From: Echiichthys vipera
Taxonomy: Eukaryota; Chordata; Actinopteri; Perciformes; Trachinidae
DNA length: 64,000 nt
Assembly: GCA_963691815.1 (NCBI GenBank)
Contig: OY829655.1
Location: 13,104,279 to 13,168,278, forward strand
Direction: 5' to 3'
Shown here: positions 22,846 through 35,935 of the stretch, in pieces
Position numbering within the stretch: the first letter of the stretch is position 1
Layout of the letters: each line of letters opens with the position of its first letter
Made by a program: the position numbers and the translations under genes
Notes under the pieces: model-generated
Databases searched by the model: none
The model's input: only the letters and a program-made list of their open reading frames with translations
Told to the model about the DNA's origin: nothing

Positions 22846-25684
22846 ACCTCTCCAGGAACCATCACCTTATCGTGGTGGAGAGGTTTGTGTGTCCCTATGA
22901 ACCTGAGGGCTGTGTTGTCGGGAGCCTAGTGCTCCTGCTAGGGTCTCCCATGGCAGAGTGGTCTCAGCCGAAGGGCCGGACAAAGGTGTGGTTCACAAAG
23001 ACTCAATGGACAAACAAGGAAGAGGAAGAAAGACCCTGCCCGGAGGAAGCCCGGGGCCCCCGTTTGGAGCCAGGCCGGTGATCCTTCTTGGAGGCATTGG
23101 GCGGGTGTGGGGATACTCACAAATCCCGGCCTGAGCGCCGCAATGTAGGAGTTCACCCCGGTGGACCAGAGGGTCGCCTCCTTGCACCTGAAGTTGGTAG
23201 GGGGGAAAACTCTAACTGTTGTTTGTATGCATATATGCACCGAACAGCAGTTCAGAGTATTCGGCCTTCTTGGAGACCCTAAATGGAGTCCTGCAGGGGG
23301 CTCCAGTAGAGGACCCCATAGTTCTGCTGGGAGACTTCAACGCCCACGTGGGCAATGATGGAGACACCTGGAGAGGCGTGGTTGGGAGGAATGGCCTCCC
23401 TGATCTAAATCCGAGCGGTCGTCTGTTATTAGACTTCTGTGCTAGTCACGAATTGTCTATAACTAACACCATGTTCGAACATAAGGATGCTCATAAGTGT
23501 ACGTGGTACCAGAGCACCCTAGGCCAAAGGTCGATGATCGATTTTGTAATATCATCTGATCTGAGGCCGTATGTTTTGGACACTCGAGTGAAGAGAGGGG
23601 CAGAGCTGTCAACTGATCACCATCTGGTGATGAGTTGGGTCAGAGGATGGGGGAAGATTCTGGACAGACCAGGTAAGCCCAAACGAGTAGTTCAGATGAA
23701 CTGGGAACGTCTGGAGGAGGCCCCTGTCTGAGAGATCTTCTACTCACACCTCCGGCGGAGCTTTTCTGGCATCCCTGTGGAGGTTGTGGGCATTGAACCA
23801 GAGTGGGCAATGTTTAAAGCTTCCATTGCTGAAGCTGCTGCGGTGAGTTGTGGCCTTAAGGTCTTAGGTGCCCCAAGGGGCGGTAACCCTTGAACACTGT
23901 GGTCAAGGAAGCTGTCCGACTGAAGAAGGAGGCCTTCCAGGATATGTTATCCCAGAAGACTCCGGAGGCAGTTGCAAGGTACCGACAGGCCAGAAGGGCT
24001 GCAGCCTCTGCTGTGTCAGAGGCAAAGCAGCGGGTGTGGTAGAAGTTCGGAGAAGTCACGGAGAAGGACTTTCGGAGAGCACCAAGGTGCTTCTGGAAAA
24101 CCATTCGACATCTTAGGAGGGGGAAACGGGGAACCGTCCAAGCTGTTTACAGTAAGGACAGGACGCTGGTGACACCAGCCGGTGAGGTAATCGGGCGGTG
24201 GAAGGAGCACTTTAAGGAACTCCTTTAATCCGACTAACACGCCCTCTTTTCTAGAGGCAGAGCTGGAGGCTGATAGGGAATCATTGTCAATATCTCTGGA
24301 GGAAGTCACTGAGGTAGTTAAACAACTCCACAGTGGCAAAGCCCCAGGGATTGATGAGATCCGTCCAGAAATGCTGAAATCTTTGGGTTTGGAGGGGCTG
24401 TCTTGGTTGACACGTCTCTTCAACATTGCGTGGAAGTCTGGGACAGTGCCAAGGGAGTGTCAGACTGGGGTGGTGGTTCCCCTATTTAAAAAGGGGGACC
24501 AGAGGGTGTGTGCCAATTACAGGGGTATCACACTACAACGTCCTGGACGTGGAACAACGGACCAGCTCTTCACTTTCGGAAGGATCCTGGAAGGGGGCCT
24601 GGGAGTATGCCCATCCAGTCTACATGTGCTTTGTGAATCTGGAGAGGGAATATGACCGGGTCCCTCGGGAGATACTGCAGGAGGTGCTGCGGGAGTATGG
24701 GGTGAGGGGGTCCCTTTTGTGGGCAATCCAAACTCTGTACACCCAAAGCAAGAGCTGTGTCCGGATCCTCTGCGGTAAGTCGGGTTTGTTCCCACCAGAG
24801 GTGCGCTTTGTCTCCAATCCTGCTCGTGATTCCCATGGACAGGATATCGAGGCGTAGTCGTGGTGGGGAGGGGTTGCAGTTCGGTGGCTGAGGATCTCGT
24901 CTCTGCTTTTTGCAGATGATGTGGTCCTGATGGCATCGTCAGTCAGTGACCTTCAGAACTCACAGGATCGGTTCGCAACCAATGAGGATCAGCACCTTTA
25001 AATCTGAGGCCATGGCTCTCAGCAGGAAACCGGTGGATTGCTTACTCCAGATAGGGAATGAGTCCTTACCCCAAGTGAAGGAGTTCAAGTACCTTGGGAT
25101 CATGTTCACTAGTGAGGGGACAATGGAGCGTGAGTTTAGCTGGAAAATCGGAGCGGGCAGTGTTGCAGTCGCTCTACCGCACGGTTGTGACGAAAAGAGA
25201 GCTGAGCCGGAAGGCAAAGCTCTTGATCTACCGGTCAATCTTCGTTCCTACCCTCACCTATGGTCATGAAAGCTGTGTCATGACCAAAAGAAAGAGGTCG
25301 CGGGTACAAGCAGCCGAAATGGGTTTAATCAGGAGGGTGGCTGGAGTCTCCCTTAGAGATAGGGAGACGTTAAGCCATCCGTGAGGAACTCAGAGTAGAG
25401 CCGCTGCTCTCTGCGTTGAAAGGAGCCAGTTGAGGTGGTTCGGGCATCTAGTAAGGATGCCCCCTGGGCGCCTCCCTAGGGGGTTGTTCCAGGCTCGTCC
25501 AACCGGGGGGAGGCCTCGGGGAAGGCCCAGGACTAGGTGGAGAGATTATATCTCTACACTGGCCTGGGAACGCCTAGGGATCCCACAGTTAGAGCTGGTT
25601 AATGTGGCCCGGGAAAAGGGAGTTTGGGGACCCCTGCCCCCGCAACCCGACCCCGGATAAGCGGTTGAAGATGAGATGAGATGG
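22846..25684 (+). mobile_element. RTE-clade LINE, dead copy 3
   Basis: About 2.84 kb. It has the 90-bp reverse-transcriptase loss of copies 1 and 2. The endonuclease frame (23,219-23,731) is uninterrupted through GDFN, RSMIDFV and TDHHLV. The 3' end keeps a short segment (CCTGCCCCCGCAACCC, near 25,634) lost in copies 1 and 2 but present in copy 4. Several private base changes lie between 25,130 and 25,400. Target duplication GATGT at 22,841-22,845 and 25,685-25,689. Confidence 0.9.
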
Positions 25685-25811
25685 GATGTGCCGTAATGCT
25701 ATTTGATGACGTTTCATACGCCCATTGGCTGTGTGCAGTTTGCAGTGAAACCAGCGTGAGAAACCATGGAAACGAAAAGAGCCGAAGCAGGAAAAAAGGA
25801 CAGAAAGAGGA

Positions 25812-26119
25812 AGGAGTTAGCTAATGTTAGATAAGTAAAATCAAAAGTTCAGATTTAACTAAATGACTAAAGAGGAGGGAGTTAGCTAACGTTAGTAAAG
25901 TAAAGTCAAAAAGTTCAGATTAAACTAAATGACTAAAGAGGAGGGAGTTCGCTAACGTTAGTAAAGTAAAGTCAAAAAATTCAGATTAAACTAAATAACT
26001 AAAGAGGAGGGAGTTAGCTAACATTAGTAAAGTTAAGTCAAAAGTTCAGATTAAACTAAATGACTAAAGAGGAGGGAGTTCACTAACGTTAGTAAAGTAA
26101 AATCAAAAGTTCACTAAAT
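25812..26119 (+). repeat. Minisatellite, 5 copies, unit 4
   Basis: Five imperfect copies of the 65-bp family, in the same variant order as unit 2. Confidence 0.75.
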
Positions 26120-26392
26120 GCGGCAGTGTTTGAGACAGACTTCTGGGCGGGGGGAAGGGGAAAGAGACAGGGGACGAGGATATCGACAGAGAAACGAAGA
26201 AAAAAAATGTAATGCCAAATTGCTGATGGGTCCTGAATGGCTTGTGTTTGATCATAAATATGTCGTCATGTTTAGTCAGGATTGCCGCATGTATGCACAA
26301 GAAAAAAAAAAAACGAACAATTTTGGTGTGGGAACTAGCAATTTTTAAGTCGAGGCAGTAAAGGACCATGAGAGTGCACGAAGTCCTCAGGA
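26118..26392 (+). pseudogene. hAT-like TTF-type zinc-finger fossil, unit 4
   Basis: Same decayed frame as in units 2 and 3, with the same stop. A Lys to Gln change lies near CRMYAQEKK. Confidence 0.5.
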
Positions 26393-26415
26393 GAGTCGAA
26401 GGAACTTGGGTGTAA

Positions 26416-26783
<368 letters not shown>

Positions 26784-27891
26784 CCCCCCCCCCCCTTTTG
26801 TTGATGAGAAGAGATTCCACCAAGACGGAAATTCAAACAATCAGAGTTTTATTTAACAAGTGCAGATATTTCTGGAGATTCAACAGTGCAGAAGCACACA
26901 AGCCTGTTTCTGTATCTGACCCCAAAAAAAGTGTTGCTCTATCTACGTAGTGAAGCAAATCCCTCCCTTTTTACTCAGTTAATTCCCATTTCTCCACCCT
27001 TCCTTTCTCTACTCGTCTTCTCCATCAAACAAGTGTGGGCCCGCATAATCAAGGTCATACAACAGTGGTTATCCATGGCCAGTAAGGCATGAGTGAATAC
27101 CATTTTCATGGTAGAAAGTGCTGCTAAATTCCCTTACAGTCCATTGTTTGCTACATGTAGCTACAGGCTAACGCCAGACAAAGCTGTGTTGCTTCTGTTG
27201 TTCATTTCTCATGAATTACAGAGCACACTTCTGCTGAATATGGACACTAGTATATCTAGCCCGGAAACCAGACAAATCTACCCAGGTCATGTTTCATTTG
27301 CTGAAGCGGGTATGTTCGGCCCCTCTACCATAAAGACAGATTTCCAACAACTTGAGATATGACGGGCCAATCACAGCCATTTATCTCATAAAGACCTGGT
27401 TTAAAGGGATAGTTCAGCTTTTTTAAATGTGGTTGTATGAGGTGCTTATGCATAGTGGGTACATTACCTACAGTGGATGATGGTTAGCATGCTGTAAGTT
27501 TGGAGAAGCAGACAGGAGTACTGATATACGTGCTGCTGTGGACAGGGGGCAGCAGCTGCAGCAAAACATACTTTTTTCAGCTTAAAAAAAACAGCCCACC
27601 TAAAAATATTCAAATTCAGTTTTAGTGTATTAGAATAATTCCGTTGCTTTTTATCTAAACACCGGTGATACACCAAGCAATGGCAAAGTACTGCTTGGTG
27701 CAATAATTACATCATTTCTGTGGCCAAGAGGTTTGTTTGTGTTTGAGGTGGAAATATATTCTTTGTAAACATTGGTCAACATGTCACAGGAGTCACTACT
27801 ATATGTTGCTGATTGGCGGGTATTCTCTGGTCGTACTTCACACTAAAAGCAAAAAAACAACTGCAAGGAGTTAGACATCTTTTTCATCAAT

Positions 27892-28033
27892 AAGAAAGAG
27901 GTAAAATGACGATTACAAAACTCAGATCTGTTCAAACAACAGGAAACACGGCACTGCTGCGTTGTAAAAATACAAAACTTGGACCAGCTAGGACCCGGGA
28001 ATCATATTTTGAAAGGGCATTACGTCACGATTT
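27892..28033 (+). repeat. Right half of a terminal-inverted-repeat element, unit 4
   Basis: Same half-element as 3,496-3,639. Confidence 0.75.
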
Positions 28034-28760
28034 AGAGCAGTAGAGCACCATACAGATTTTTGTATACTATTTAAGGCTATAGTGATAGAAATAAATTGAG
28101 AAAAGTTTGCCAAAACTGAACTCCTACTGCTATGCAAAGATGTCATGGTTTATGTTTTGAAAAGAAAAAGTTGCTTGGCTTGTATTTGATTGGCTCTCTA
28201 ACACAGCCCAACCCAGCTCTTTGTACAAGAAGACGATAAAGTTCAGAGGAAGCTTTTGTCTTGTTCAGTTTAGAGGGTTGCAGCAGCAACCACCTGCATG
28301 CTTTCATATGTGTGAGGTACTAGTGATCTTAAAATGCTAATTTGAATATTTGTTATTATACTGTATTCTTTCTAGACTTATGTCATGATATCTACATCCT
28401 CACACACATTCTGTTATTTTCACTAGTGTGGTGATACATACAGTTGTAAACTGGTATGCAGAGATCAATGTTTTTGAAATTTTTGCTCTGTTGTTTGGAA
28501 AATAACTTAATGACATTACTGAAACTTGAATTCAACACGATGAGGTTACTTTGTGATTCTTTTTTTATGTATTCTGACAGAGCAGCACCTGAATGTGTTG
28601 TCCTATTTCAGACCAGGGTTATTGTATCATTTAAATGTGGGATATGCAGAATATTGCGCTGAGGCTTCATTCAAAAGGATAATCGATAACATTGTTACTG
28701 AGTTTTTTTTGTTGCGAGCCTCTGTGTTTCGTTGTGTGGCACTCATATTACACGAGAGAA

Positions 28761-29687
28761 ATGGAGAACTCAACTGAGATTGTGTCTTTTGTGCTGGCTG
28801 CCTATGGTGACATCGGACAGTTAAAATACCTGTATTTCAGCATAATGCTGTTATGGTACCTCTCCATATGTTTGGTCAACACAGTTCTTGTTGTGGTCAT
28901 ATTTGTCGACAGAAACATGCATGAGCCAATGTATATATTATTATGTAATTTAGTTGTGAATGAAATAGGAGGCAGCCTTTCAATTTATCCTCTTCTGCTC
29001 TCACAGATGTTTTCAGATACACATGAAGTGAGCCTGCCATGGTGTTTTCTGCAGATGTGTTACATCTACACGTGTACTTCTGTTGAGTTTTGCAGTTTAG
29101 CAGCCATGGCCTATGACAGACACCTCTGTATCTGTTATCCTTTACACTACAATGTCATTATGGACACATGGAGAGTAGGTCTTATCATTCTGCTTATATG
29201 GTTGTATTCATTTGTGAACTTTATGTTCACATTTGCATTCGTCATAAATTTGACATTTTGTGGAAATGTCATTGACAAAGTGTTTTGTGACCTCCATTTA
29301 GTAATTAAACTTGCATGTTCAGCTTCAATACTTCACAACATATCGGACTTGATTTTTGCCTTTTTGACTATGTTTGTCCCATTTAGTCTCATTTTATTCT
29401 CTTACATGAAGATTTTGGCTGTTTGTCTGAATACGTCTAAAGAAAACAGACAGAAAGCCATCACCACCTGCACACCTCAGATTGTCTGCCTGTCAAATAT
29501 GTTTATCGGCTGCATTTTTCACTTTGTGGATTCCAGGTTTAATGTGTCCTATGTACCGGATAAAATGCGGGTTATTCTATCTGTTTATATCCTCCTTTTC
29601 CAGCCAATAGCCACCCCCTTTCTGTATGGATTTGGCCTACCAAAAATAAGACAAGCGTGTAAAAAAATTCTGTTTAATAGCAAATAA
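28761..29687 (+). CDS. Olfactory receptor, teleost type, copy 4 (intact)
   Basis: 308 aa from the ATG at 28,761 (MENSTEIV), single exon, with MHEPMY, MAYDRHLCICYPL, the extracellular-loop cysteines 167/176/186, KAITTC and PIATPFLYG. It groups with copy 1 at S27/M29 and at A159, I162 and N163. It groups with copy 5 at N52, W137 and L288, and with copies 2 and 3 at T106. Private changes are V65, I277, G292 and S307. This mixed pattern points to gene conversion. An AATAAA signal overlaps the stop codon. Class A odorant receptor; ligand unknown. Confidence 0.95.
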   Translation: MENSTEIVSFVLAAYGDIGQLKYLYFSIMLLWYLSICLVNTVLVVVIFVDRNMHEPMYILLCNLVVNEIGGSLSIYPLLLSQMFSDTHEVSLPWCFLQMCYIYTCTSVEFCSLAAMAYDRHLCICYPLHYNVIMDTWRVGLIILLIWLYSFVNFMFTFAFVINLTFCGNVIDKVFCDLHLVIKLACSASILHNISDLIFAFLTMFVPFSLILFSYMKILAVCLNTSKENRQKAITTCTPQIVCLSNMFIGCIFHFVDSRFNVSYVPDKMRVILSVYILLFQPIATPFLYGFGLPKIRQACKKILFNSK

Positions 29688-30652
29688 AAATTTGTCTTCA
29701 TGTTGAAAGAGTTTGTTTAAAGCAGGGTGGGGTATCTCTGCTCTGTGAAGAAATAACATGTTTGTCTTTGTTTGGTTTTAAGTGCCTTTTTCGGTTGCGA
29801 GGGAAAACTAATTTTGCTTTTCCTAAAGATGAAAGTGAGCCAAACACAGCCAAGTCTGTATTTGTTTAAAACACTCTGAGGACTCTTTCATCAACTAAGT
29901 CCAATATTTTTACTACTCTTATCTCCAGTTGATGGTAACACTTAATGGGTTAAAACTATTCATTAACAGGCACAGCCATGCCCATGAAGTACAGCTACAA
30001 ACAGCTTAATTCATCCTAACGTTTCTTAGGGCAGCAGAACAAAACTTCAAGTTTTTTTAACCCCTCAACACCCCTTTTTAACCCCTTGTCAGCAATCCAG
30101 TTCTTCAGTATGTTGCCAAGAAAGTGTCCAGGGAAAATTAATTTTGCTTTTCCTTAAGAAGAAAGTGAGCCAATAACAGCCAGGTCTGTATTTGTTCAAA
30201 ACACTTTAAGAACTCTTTCATGAACAAAGTCCGGTATCTAGTTGGATTTTCGGCAAAGCTAATGCGAAAAGACAGGACAGCTCATCTATAAAGTATGGTG
30301 GCCCTGAGAGCTTACAGCAATGCAACTTAAGAAAACACATACAAATAGGCAAACCACAAGCATATCAAGAAAAGATCTTCATCAATTTGACAACCCATGG
30401 GCAGCATTTGGATGCAAATGACACATTAAGAAAAAGCATTGCAAATAGACTGCAACAGAACGAAAGTGTTTCCAAAGGACACTTAAAAGTGATGCACATG
30501 TTTTTTTTTTTGTTTTTTTCTGAACTTAACAGCTGAGCAGGCTACATGTTATAAAAGCAGTGAAATCTTTAATGTTTTACCTAAAATGTCTAAGACACTT
30601 TCAATACAGTGAGAGGTGCAGAAAACAGAGGAGCGGTGGCTCAGCTGTTAAG
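29688..30652. other. Spacer after OR-4, no supported gene
   Basis: Diverged counterpart of 5,443-6,195 of unit 1 with about 250 extra bases. It contains a partial internal repeat: GAGGGAAAACTAATTTTGC near 29,800 and AGGGAAAATTAATTTTGC near 30,130. No gene or RNA visible. Confidence 0.55.
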
Positions 30653-31026
30653 GGCGCACTCACACTGTCCTTCCGCACCACGCCCGGGCTTTAGGGTACT
30701 TGTCCCCCCCTCCCACTCCGCCCGCTGGCCAGCCCGTTTGTACTCACACTGCCTGGGCCAAATGCTTCTTGCCTGTCCATACGTCATCACGCCGTAACAC
30801 GTCTCACGCATTGATGACGTCATCGCGATGCGTCGCTTTTGTTTACAAATCTTTCCATAGACTTCGGAGTTTTTGTGTGTCTTGTCCAACTGTTTTTGAA
30901 TATTTTCATCCGACCAAATCTGCAGTGAACACTCCACCTCCGCATCACACCAACGTGAACCTTTCGCCGCCATTGTTGTTGTTGTTAAATGTCCGCACAT
31001 AAATGACTTGAGAGCCGCCATAGGCG

Positions 31027-31066
<40 letters not shown>

Positions 31067-31205
31067 ACACGTGCGCACGCTCGTGCTCGTACATGTGCAA
31101 ACGCGCTCTACAAAAGCCCACCTCTCTCAAACGGGCTGTGGATGGCCAGCTGGCCGCAGCAAGGTGGCGGTTGCACTCACACTGGTCAAACGCACTAGGC
31201 TTTAC
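30653..31205 (-). mobile_element. Insertion carrying a Myb/SANT-like exon, PIF/Harbinger-type relic
   Basis: Unit 1 reads straight through this point (near 6,200), whereas unit 4 has about 550 extra GC-rich bases. On the - strand an ATG at 30,973 opens MAAKGSRWCDAEVECSLQIW, followed by SDENIQKQLDKTHKNSEVYG (through about 30,848). This is the shape of the Myb/SANT-like DNA-binding domain found in PIF/Harbinger-associated proteins and related transposon proteins. The frame then becomes unrelated, so only one exon is captured. ACTCACACTG occurs three times in direct orientation (30,658, 30,753, 31,175). I could not define terminal inverted repeats or a target duplication, so the class is tentative. 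Confidence 0.55.
31026..31090. repeat. Hexanucleotide GTGCTC microsatellite
   Basis: About ten GTGCTC-like units with CGTACACGTGCGCACG interruptions, immediately upstream (on the - strand) of the Myb-like ATG at 30,973. Confidence 0.85.
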
Positions 31206-32828
31206 AAATGTCCCTTAACTTTCCCCGCAACTGCTGACAAAGAAGCTGCGGATAACTTTTATGCCCCAGAACACCCACAGAGGTGTTTTCAGGTTAAGGT
31301 TGAAGGTGGAAGAGGTTTTGATGAGAATATGATAGGGATTTATGAAGTCATAAACGCCCATCCACCACTAAGAATGATAAAGGTTTACTTTGTCCCGCCT
31401 TAACAGGTGAAACAAAGCTAACCGGAGACTCAAGTTGTCAATCAATAACAGTAGACACACCCACACAGTCCTGAGAAGAGGTGTAATAAACGGATTAACT
31501 GAAAACACCTGTGTGGGTCTTCAAGGTCTTTAAGTGTAGTTAATCGGAGACAGTCGCTGCTTTTCGTGTGCAAAGCTCTCCATCTCCCGCTGCAGCTCCA
31601 ACTGCAGTTTGAAAGTGGCAATGTGTTTTCCTACGCCTTGACACTAGCTGAAGCCCTGGCAAATGACGGGACCACATCCTTGCTGCTCTGGTCCCCGCTG
31701 ATGAGGCTACAGCCCCGGGGTGGCAGATGCTAGAGCTCACTGGCTGGGGGCTTCTCACCGAGAGCCAACACCAGTGTGGCACAAAAGCACGGTGGAATCA
31801 AAGATTATTATGTTTGTAAAACCATGGAATGGAGGATTCATGGAACGCCCTCGATGTGGCATGGCGATGAATTTTTTCCAAAACTTGAAAAAGGAAGTCG
31901 TCAAAGCTCAACTTTACTTTTTCCAATCTGCCCCAAATTTCACATGTTGGATAACAGTCCAGGCCTTACAACATCTACATGCTGAAATTGAGTCATAGTC
32001 ATAGCGCCCCCTACTGACAACAGGAAGTCAGCTTTATGTTTCAAACTTCGTCGCCTAACAGAAAGTCGGCCATCTTGGACTTTGTGCATTCATTTTCATT
32101 TTAAGAACACATGTTTGAGGCCTTTAGGATGCACAAAAATCCTAGAAACTGTGGACACATGTTCAAACCAATTATGTTCTTGATTTGATGTTATAATTTG
32201 ACTTGAGTGCGGCATGTCCGGTCTATAGCACCCTCTAATTTTAAGCACACTTGTTATACTCGAAAGCACAATACAACGTTGCAGACACATGAGAACCCTT
32301 AAACATTGTGAAAATATACAGCCATTTTGTTCCATATGTGTTTAGCTGGCTCCGTGACGCCCCCAAAGGCCTGGAAGGCCTTAGTTGAAACAAAGTTGCC
32401 CTGATATTCACAAAATTTGGTACCCACATAGCTTTAATCATTTTAGTATTTCATGCAAACCTTCAAACTCCTCCTAGAGAGATTATCAGATTAATTTCAT
32501 ATTTTCTTGGTATAATCCTCCCACTAATGTGACAGTAAATAGTGTAGGAATAGTCAATACCTCAAACGATGATGTCATAACTCATGTGACTCCCCACCAT
32601 TTTAGGCAGGTATGGTGTTTTTCATAACTTCTAGAGAATTCAACAGATCAATCTCAAATCTGGTCAGCAGAATCATGAGACCTTCACGATGCCAAATTTT
32701 AAAGCATTTGTGTTGTTGTTTTTCTGCCAGTGTCGGTGATGTACAATAAGAGGCATTACATGTATGATACAAGGCTCTCGGCCATTTATCCGTGTTGCAG
32801 TACTTCCTACATTTGCCATGAACAATGT
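31206..32828. other. Spacer before LINE copy 4, repeat blocks
   Basis: Matches 6,200-7,733 of unit 1, including the imperfect inverted repeat (31,273-31,290 with 31,501-31,518) and the CGCCCCCTACTGACA block. About 60 bp near 32,690-32,740 (TTAAAGCATTTGTGTTGTTG) are absent in units 1-3. No gene supported. Confidence 0.55.
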
Positions 32829-35632
32829 ACCTCTCCAAGAACCATCACCTTATCGTGGTGGAGAGGTTTGTGTGTCCCTGTGAACCTGAGTGCTGTGTTG
32901 TCTGGAGCCTAGTGATCCTGCTAGGGTCTCCCATGGCAGAGTGGTCTCAGCCGAAGGGCCGGACAAAGGTGGGGTCACAAAGACTCAATGGACAAACAAG
33001 GAAGAGGAAGAAAGACCCTGCCCGGAGGAAGCCTGGGGGCCCCCGTCGGGAGCCAGGCCGGTGAGCCTTCTTGGAGGCGTCGGGCGGGTATGGGGATACT
33101 CACAAATCCCCGACTGAGCGCCGACTGAGACCCTGAATGGAGTCCTGCATGGGGCTCCAGTAGGGGACTGGACAGCTAAGTTCTGCTGAGAGACTTCAAC
33201 GCCCACGTGGGCAATGATGGAGACACCTGGAGAGGCGTAGTTGGGAGGAATGGCCTCCCTGATCTAAATCCGAGCGGTCGTCTGTTATTAGACTTCTGTG
33301 CTAGTCACGGATTGTCTATAACTAACACCATGTTCGAACATTAGGATGCTCATAAGTGTACGTGGTACCAGAGCACCCTAGGCCAAAGGTCGATGATCGA
33401 TTTTGTAATGTCATCTGATCTGAGGCCGTATGTTTTGGACACTCGAGTGAAGAGAGGGGCAGAGCTGTCAATGATGAGTTGGGTCAGAGGATGGGGGAAG
33501 ATTCTGGAAAGACCAGGTAAGCCCAAACGAGTAGTTCAGATGAACTGGGAACGTCTGGAGGAGGCCCCTGTCTGAGAGATCTTCTACTCACACCTCCGGC
33601 GGAGCTTTTCTGGCATCCCTGTGGAGGTTGGGGGCATTGAACCAGAGTGGGCAATGTTTAAAGCTTCCATTGCTGAAGCTGCTGCGGTGAGTTGTGGCCT
33701 CAAGGTCTTTGGTGCCCCAAGGGGCGGTAACCCTCGAACACTGTGGTCAAGGAAGCTGTCCGACTGAAGAAGGAGGCCTTCCGGGATATGTTATCCCAGA
33801 AGACTCCGGAGGCAGTTGCAAGGTACCGACAGGCCAGAAGGGCTGCAGCCTCTGCTGTGTCAGAGGCAAAGCAGCGGGTGTGGTAGAAGTTTGGAGAAGT
33901 CACGGAGAAGGACTTTCGGGCAGCACCAAGGTGCTTCTGGAAAACCATTCGACATCTTAGGAGGGGGAAACGGGGAACCGTCCAAGCTGTTTACAGTAAG
34001 GACGGGACGCTGTTGACATCAGCCAATGAGGTAATCGGGCGTGGAAGGAGCACTTTGAGGAACTCCTTAATCCGACTAACACGCCCTCTTTTGTAGAGGC
34101 AGAGCTGGAGGCTGATGGGGAATCATTGTCAATATCTCTGGCGGAAGTCACTGAGGTAGTCAAACAACTCCACAGTGGCAAAGCCCCAGGGATTGATGAG
34201 ATCCGTCCAGAAATGCTGAAATCTTTGGGTTCGGAGGAGCTGTCTTGGTTGACACGTCTCTTCAACATTGCGTGGAAGTCTGGGACAGTGCCAAGGGAAT
34301 GGCAGACTGGGGTGGTGGTTACCCTATTTAAAAAGGGGGACCAGAGGGTGTGTGCCAATTACAGGGGTATCACACTACTCAGCCTCCCGGGTAAAGTGTA
34401 CTCCAAGGTGCTGGAAAGGAGGGTTCGTCCTATTGTCGAACCTCAGATTGAAGAGGAACAATGCGGTTTCCGTCCTGGACTTGGAACAACGGACCAGCTC
34501 TTCACTTTCGCAAGGATCCTGGAAGGGGGCCTGGGAGTATGCCCATCCAGTCTACATTTGCTTTGTGGATCTGGAGAAGGCATATGACCGGGTCCCTCGG
34601 GAGATACTGTGGGACGTGCTGCGGGAGTATGGGGTGAGGGGGTCACTTTTGTGGGCAATCCAATCTCTGTACACCCAAAGCAAGAGCTGTGTCCGGATCC
34701 TCGGCAGTAAGTCGGATTTGTTCCCGCCAGGGGTGCACTTTGTCTCCAATCCTGTTCGTGATTCCCATGGACAGGATATCGAGGCGTAGTCGTGGTGGGG
34801 AGGGGTTGCAGTTCGGTGGCTGAGGATCTCGTCGTTGCTTTTTGCAAATGATGTGGTCCTGATGGCATCGTCGGTCAGTGACCTTCAGAACTCACAGGAT
34901 CGGTTCGCAACCGAGTGTGAAACGGCTGGGATGAGGATCAGCACCTTTAAATCTGAGGCCATGGCTCTCAGCAGGAAACCGGTGGATTGCTTACTCCAGA
35001 TAGGGAATGAGTCCTTACCCCAAGTGAAGGAGTTCAAGTACCTTGGTATCATGTTCATGAGTGAGGGGACGATGGAGCGTGAGTTTGGCCGGAAAATCGG
35101 AGCAGCGCGGCGGTGTTGCAGTCGCTCTACCGCACCGTTGTGATGAAAAGAGAGCTTAGCCGGAAGGCAAAGCTCTTGATCTACCGGTCAATCTTCGTTC
35201 CTACCCTCACCTATGGTCATGAAAGCTGGGTCATGACCGAAAGAACGAGGTCGCGGGTACAAGCGGCCGAAATGGGTTTAATCAGGAGGGTGGCTTGAGA
35301 GAAGTTCAGCCATCCGTGAGGAACTCGGAGTAGAGCCGCTGCTCCTTTGCGTTGAAAGGAGCCAGTTGAGGTGGTTCGGGCATCTAGTAAGGATGCCCCC
35401 TGGGCGCCTCCCTAGGGGGGTGTTCCAGGCATGTCCAGCTGGGAGGAGGCCTCGGGGAAGACACAGGACCAGGTGGAGAGATTATATCTCCACACTGGCC
35501 TGGGAACGCCTCAAGATCCCCCAGTTAGAGCTGGTAAATGTGGCCCGGGAAAAGGGAGTTTGGGGTCCCCTGCTAAAGGTGCTGCCCCCGCAACCCGGCC
35601 CCGGATAAGCGGTTGAAGATGAGATGAGATGA
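32829..35632 (+). mobile_element. RTE-clade LINE, dead copy 4 (diverged)
   Basis: Same site as the other copies, but with its own damage. About 128 bp are missing at 33,123, and 15 bp are missing near 33,470 that remove the TDHHL catalytic motif of the endonuclease. A stop lies at 33,343 (TAG after FEH). It keeps the 90-bp reverse-transcriptase segment lost from copies 1-3 (34,375-34,465, with EEEQCGFRPGLGTTDQ). The catalytic FADD box reads FAND (Asn codon at 34,847-34,849). It ends AAGCGGTTGAAGATG plus GATGA repeats. The damage pattern shows that copies 1-3 share a more recent ancestor with each other than with copy 4. Confidence 0.9.
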
Positions 35633-35760
35633 GATGTGCCGTAATGCTACTTGATGACGTTTCATACGCCCATTGGCTGTGTGCAGTTTGCAGTGAAACC
35701 AGCGTGAGAAACCATGGAAACGAACAGAGCCGAAGCAGGAAAAAAGGACAGAAAGAGGAA

Positions 35761-35935
35761 GGAGTTAGCTAATGTTAGAAAAGTAAAATCAAAAGTTCAG
35801 ATTTAACTAAATGACTAAAGAGGAGGGAGTAAGCTTACGTTAGTAAAGTAAAGTCAAAAAGTTCAGATTAAACTAAATGACTAAAGAGGAGGGAGTTCGC
35901 TAACGTCAGTAAAGTAAAATCAAATCAATCAATTT
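35761..35935 (+). repeat. Minisatellite, 3 copies, unit 5
   Basis: Three imperfect copies of the 65-bp family. Confidence 0.7.
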
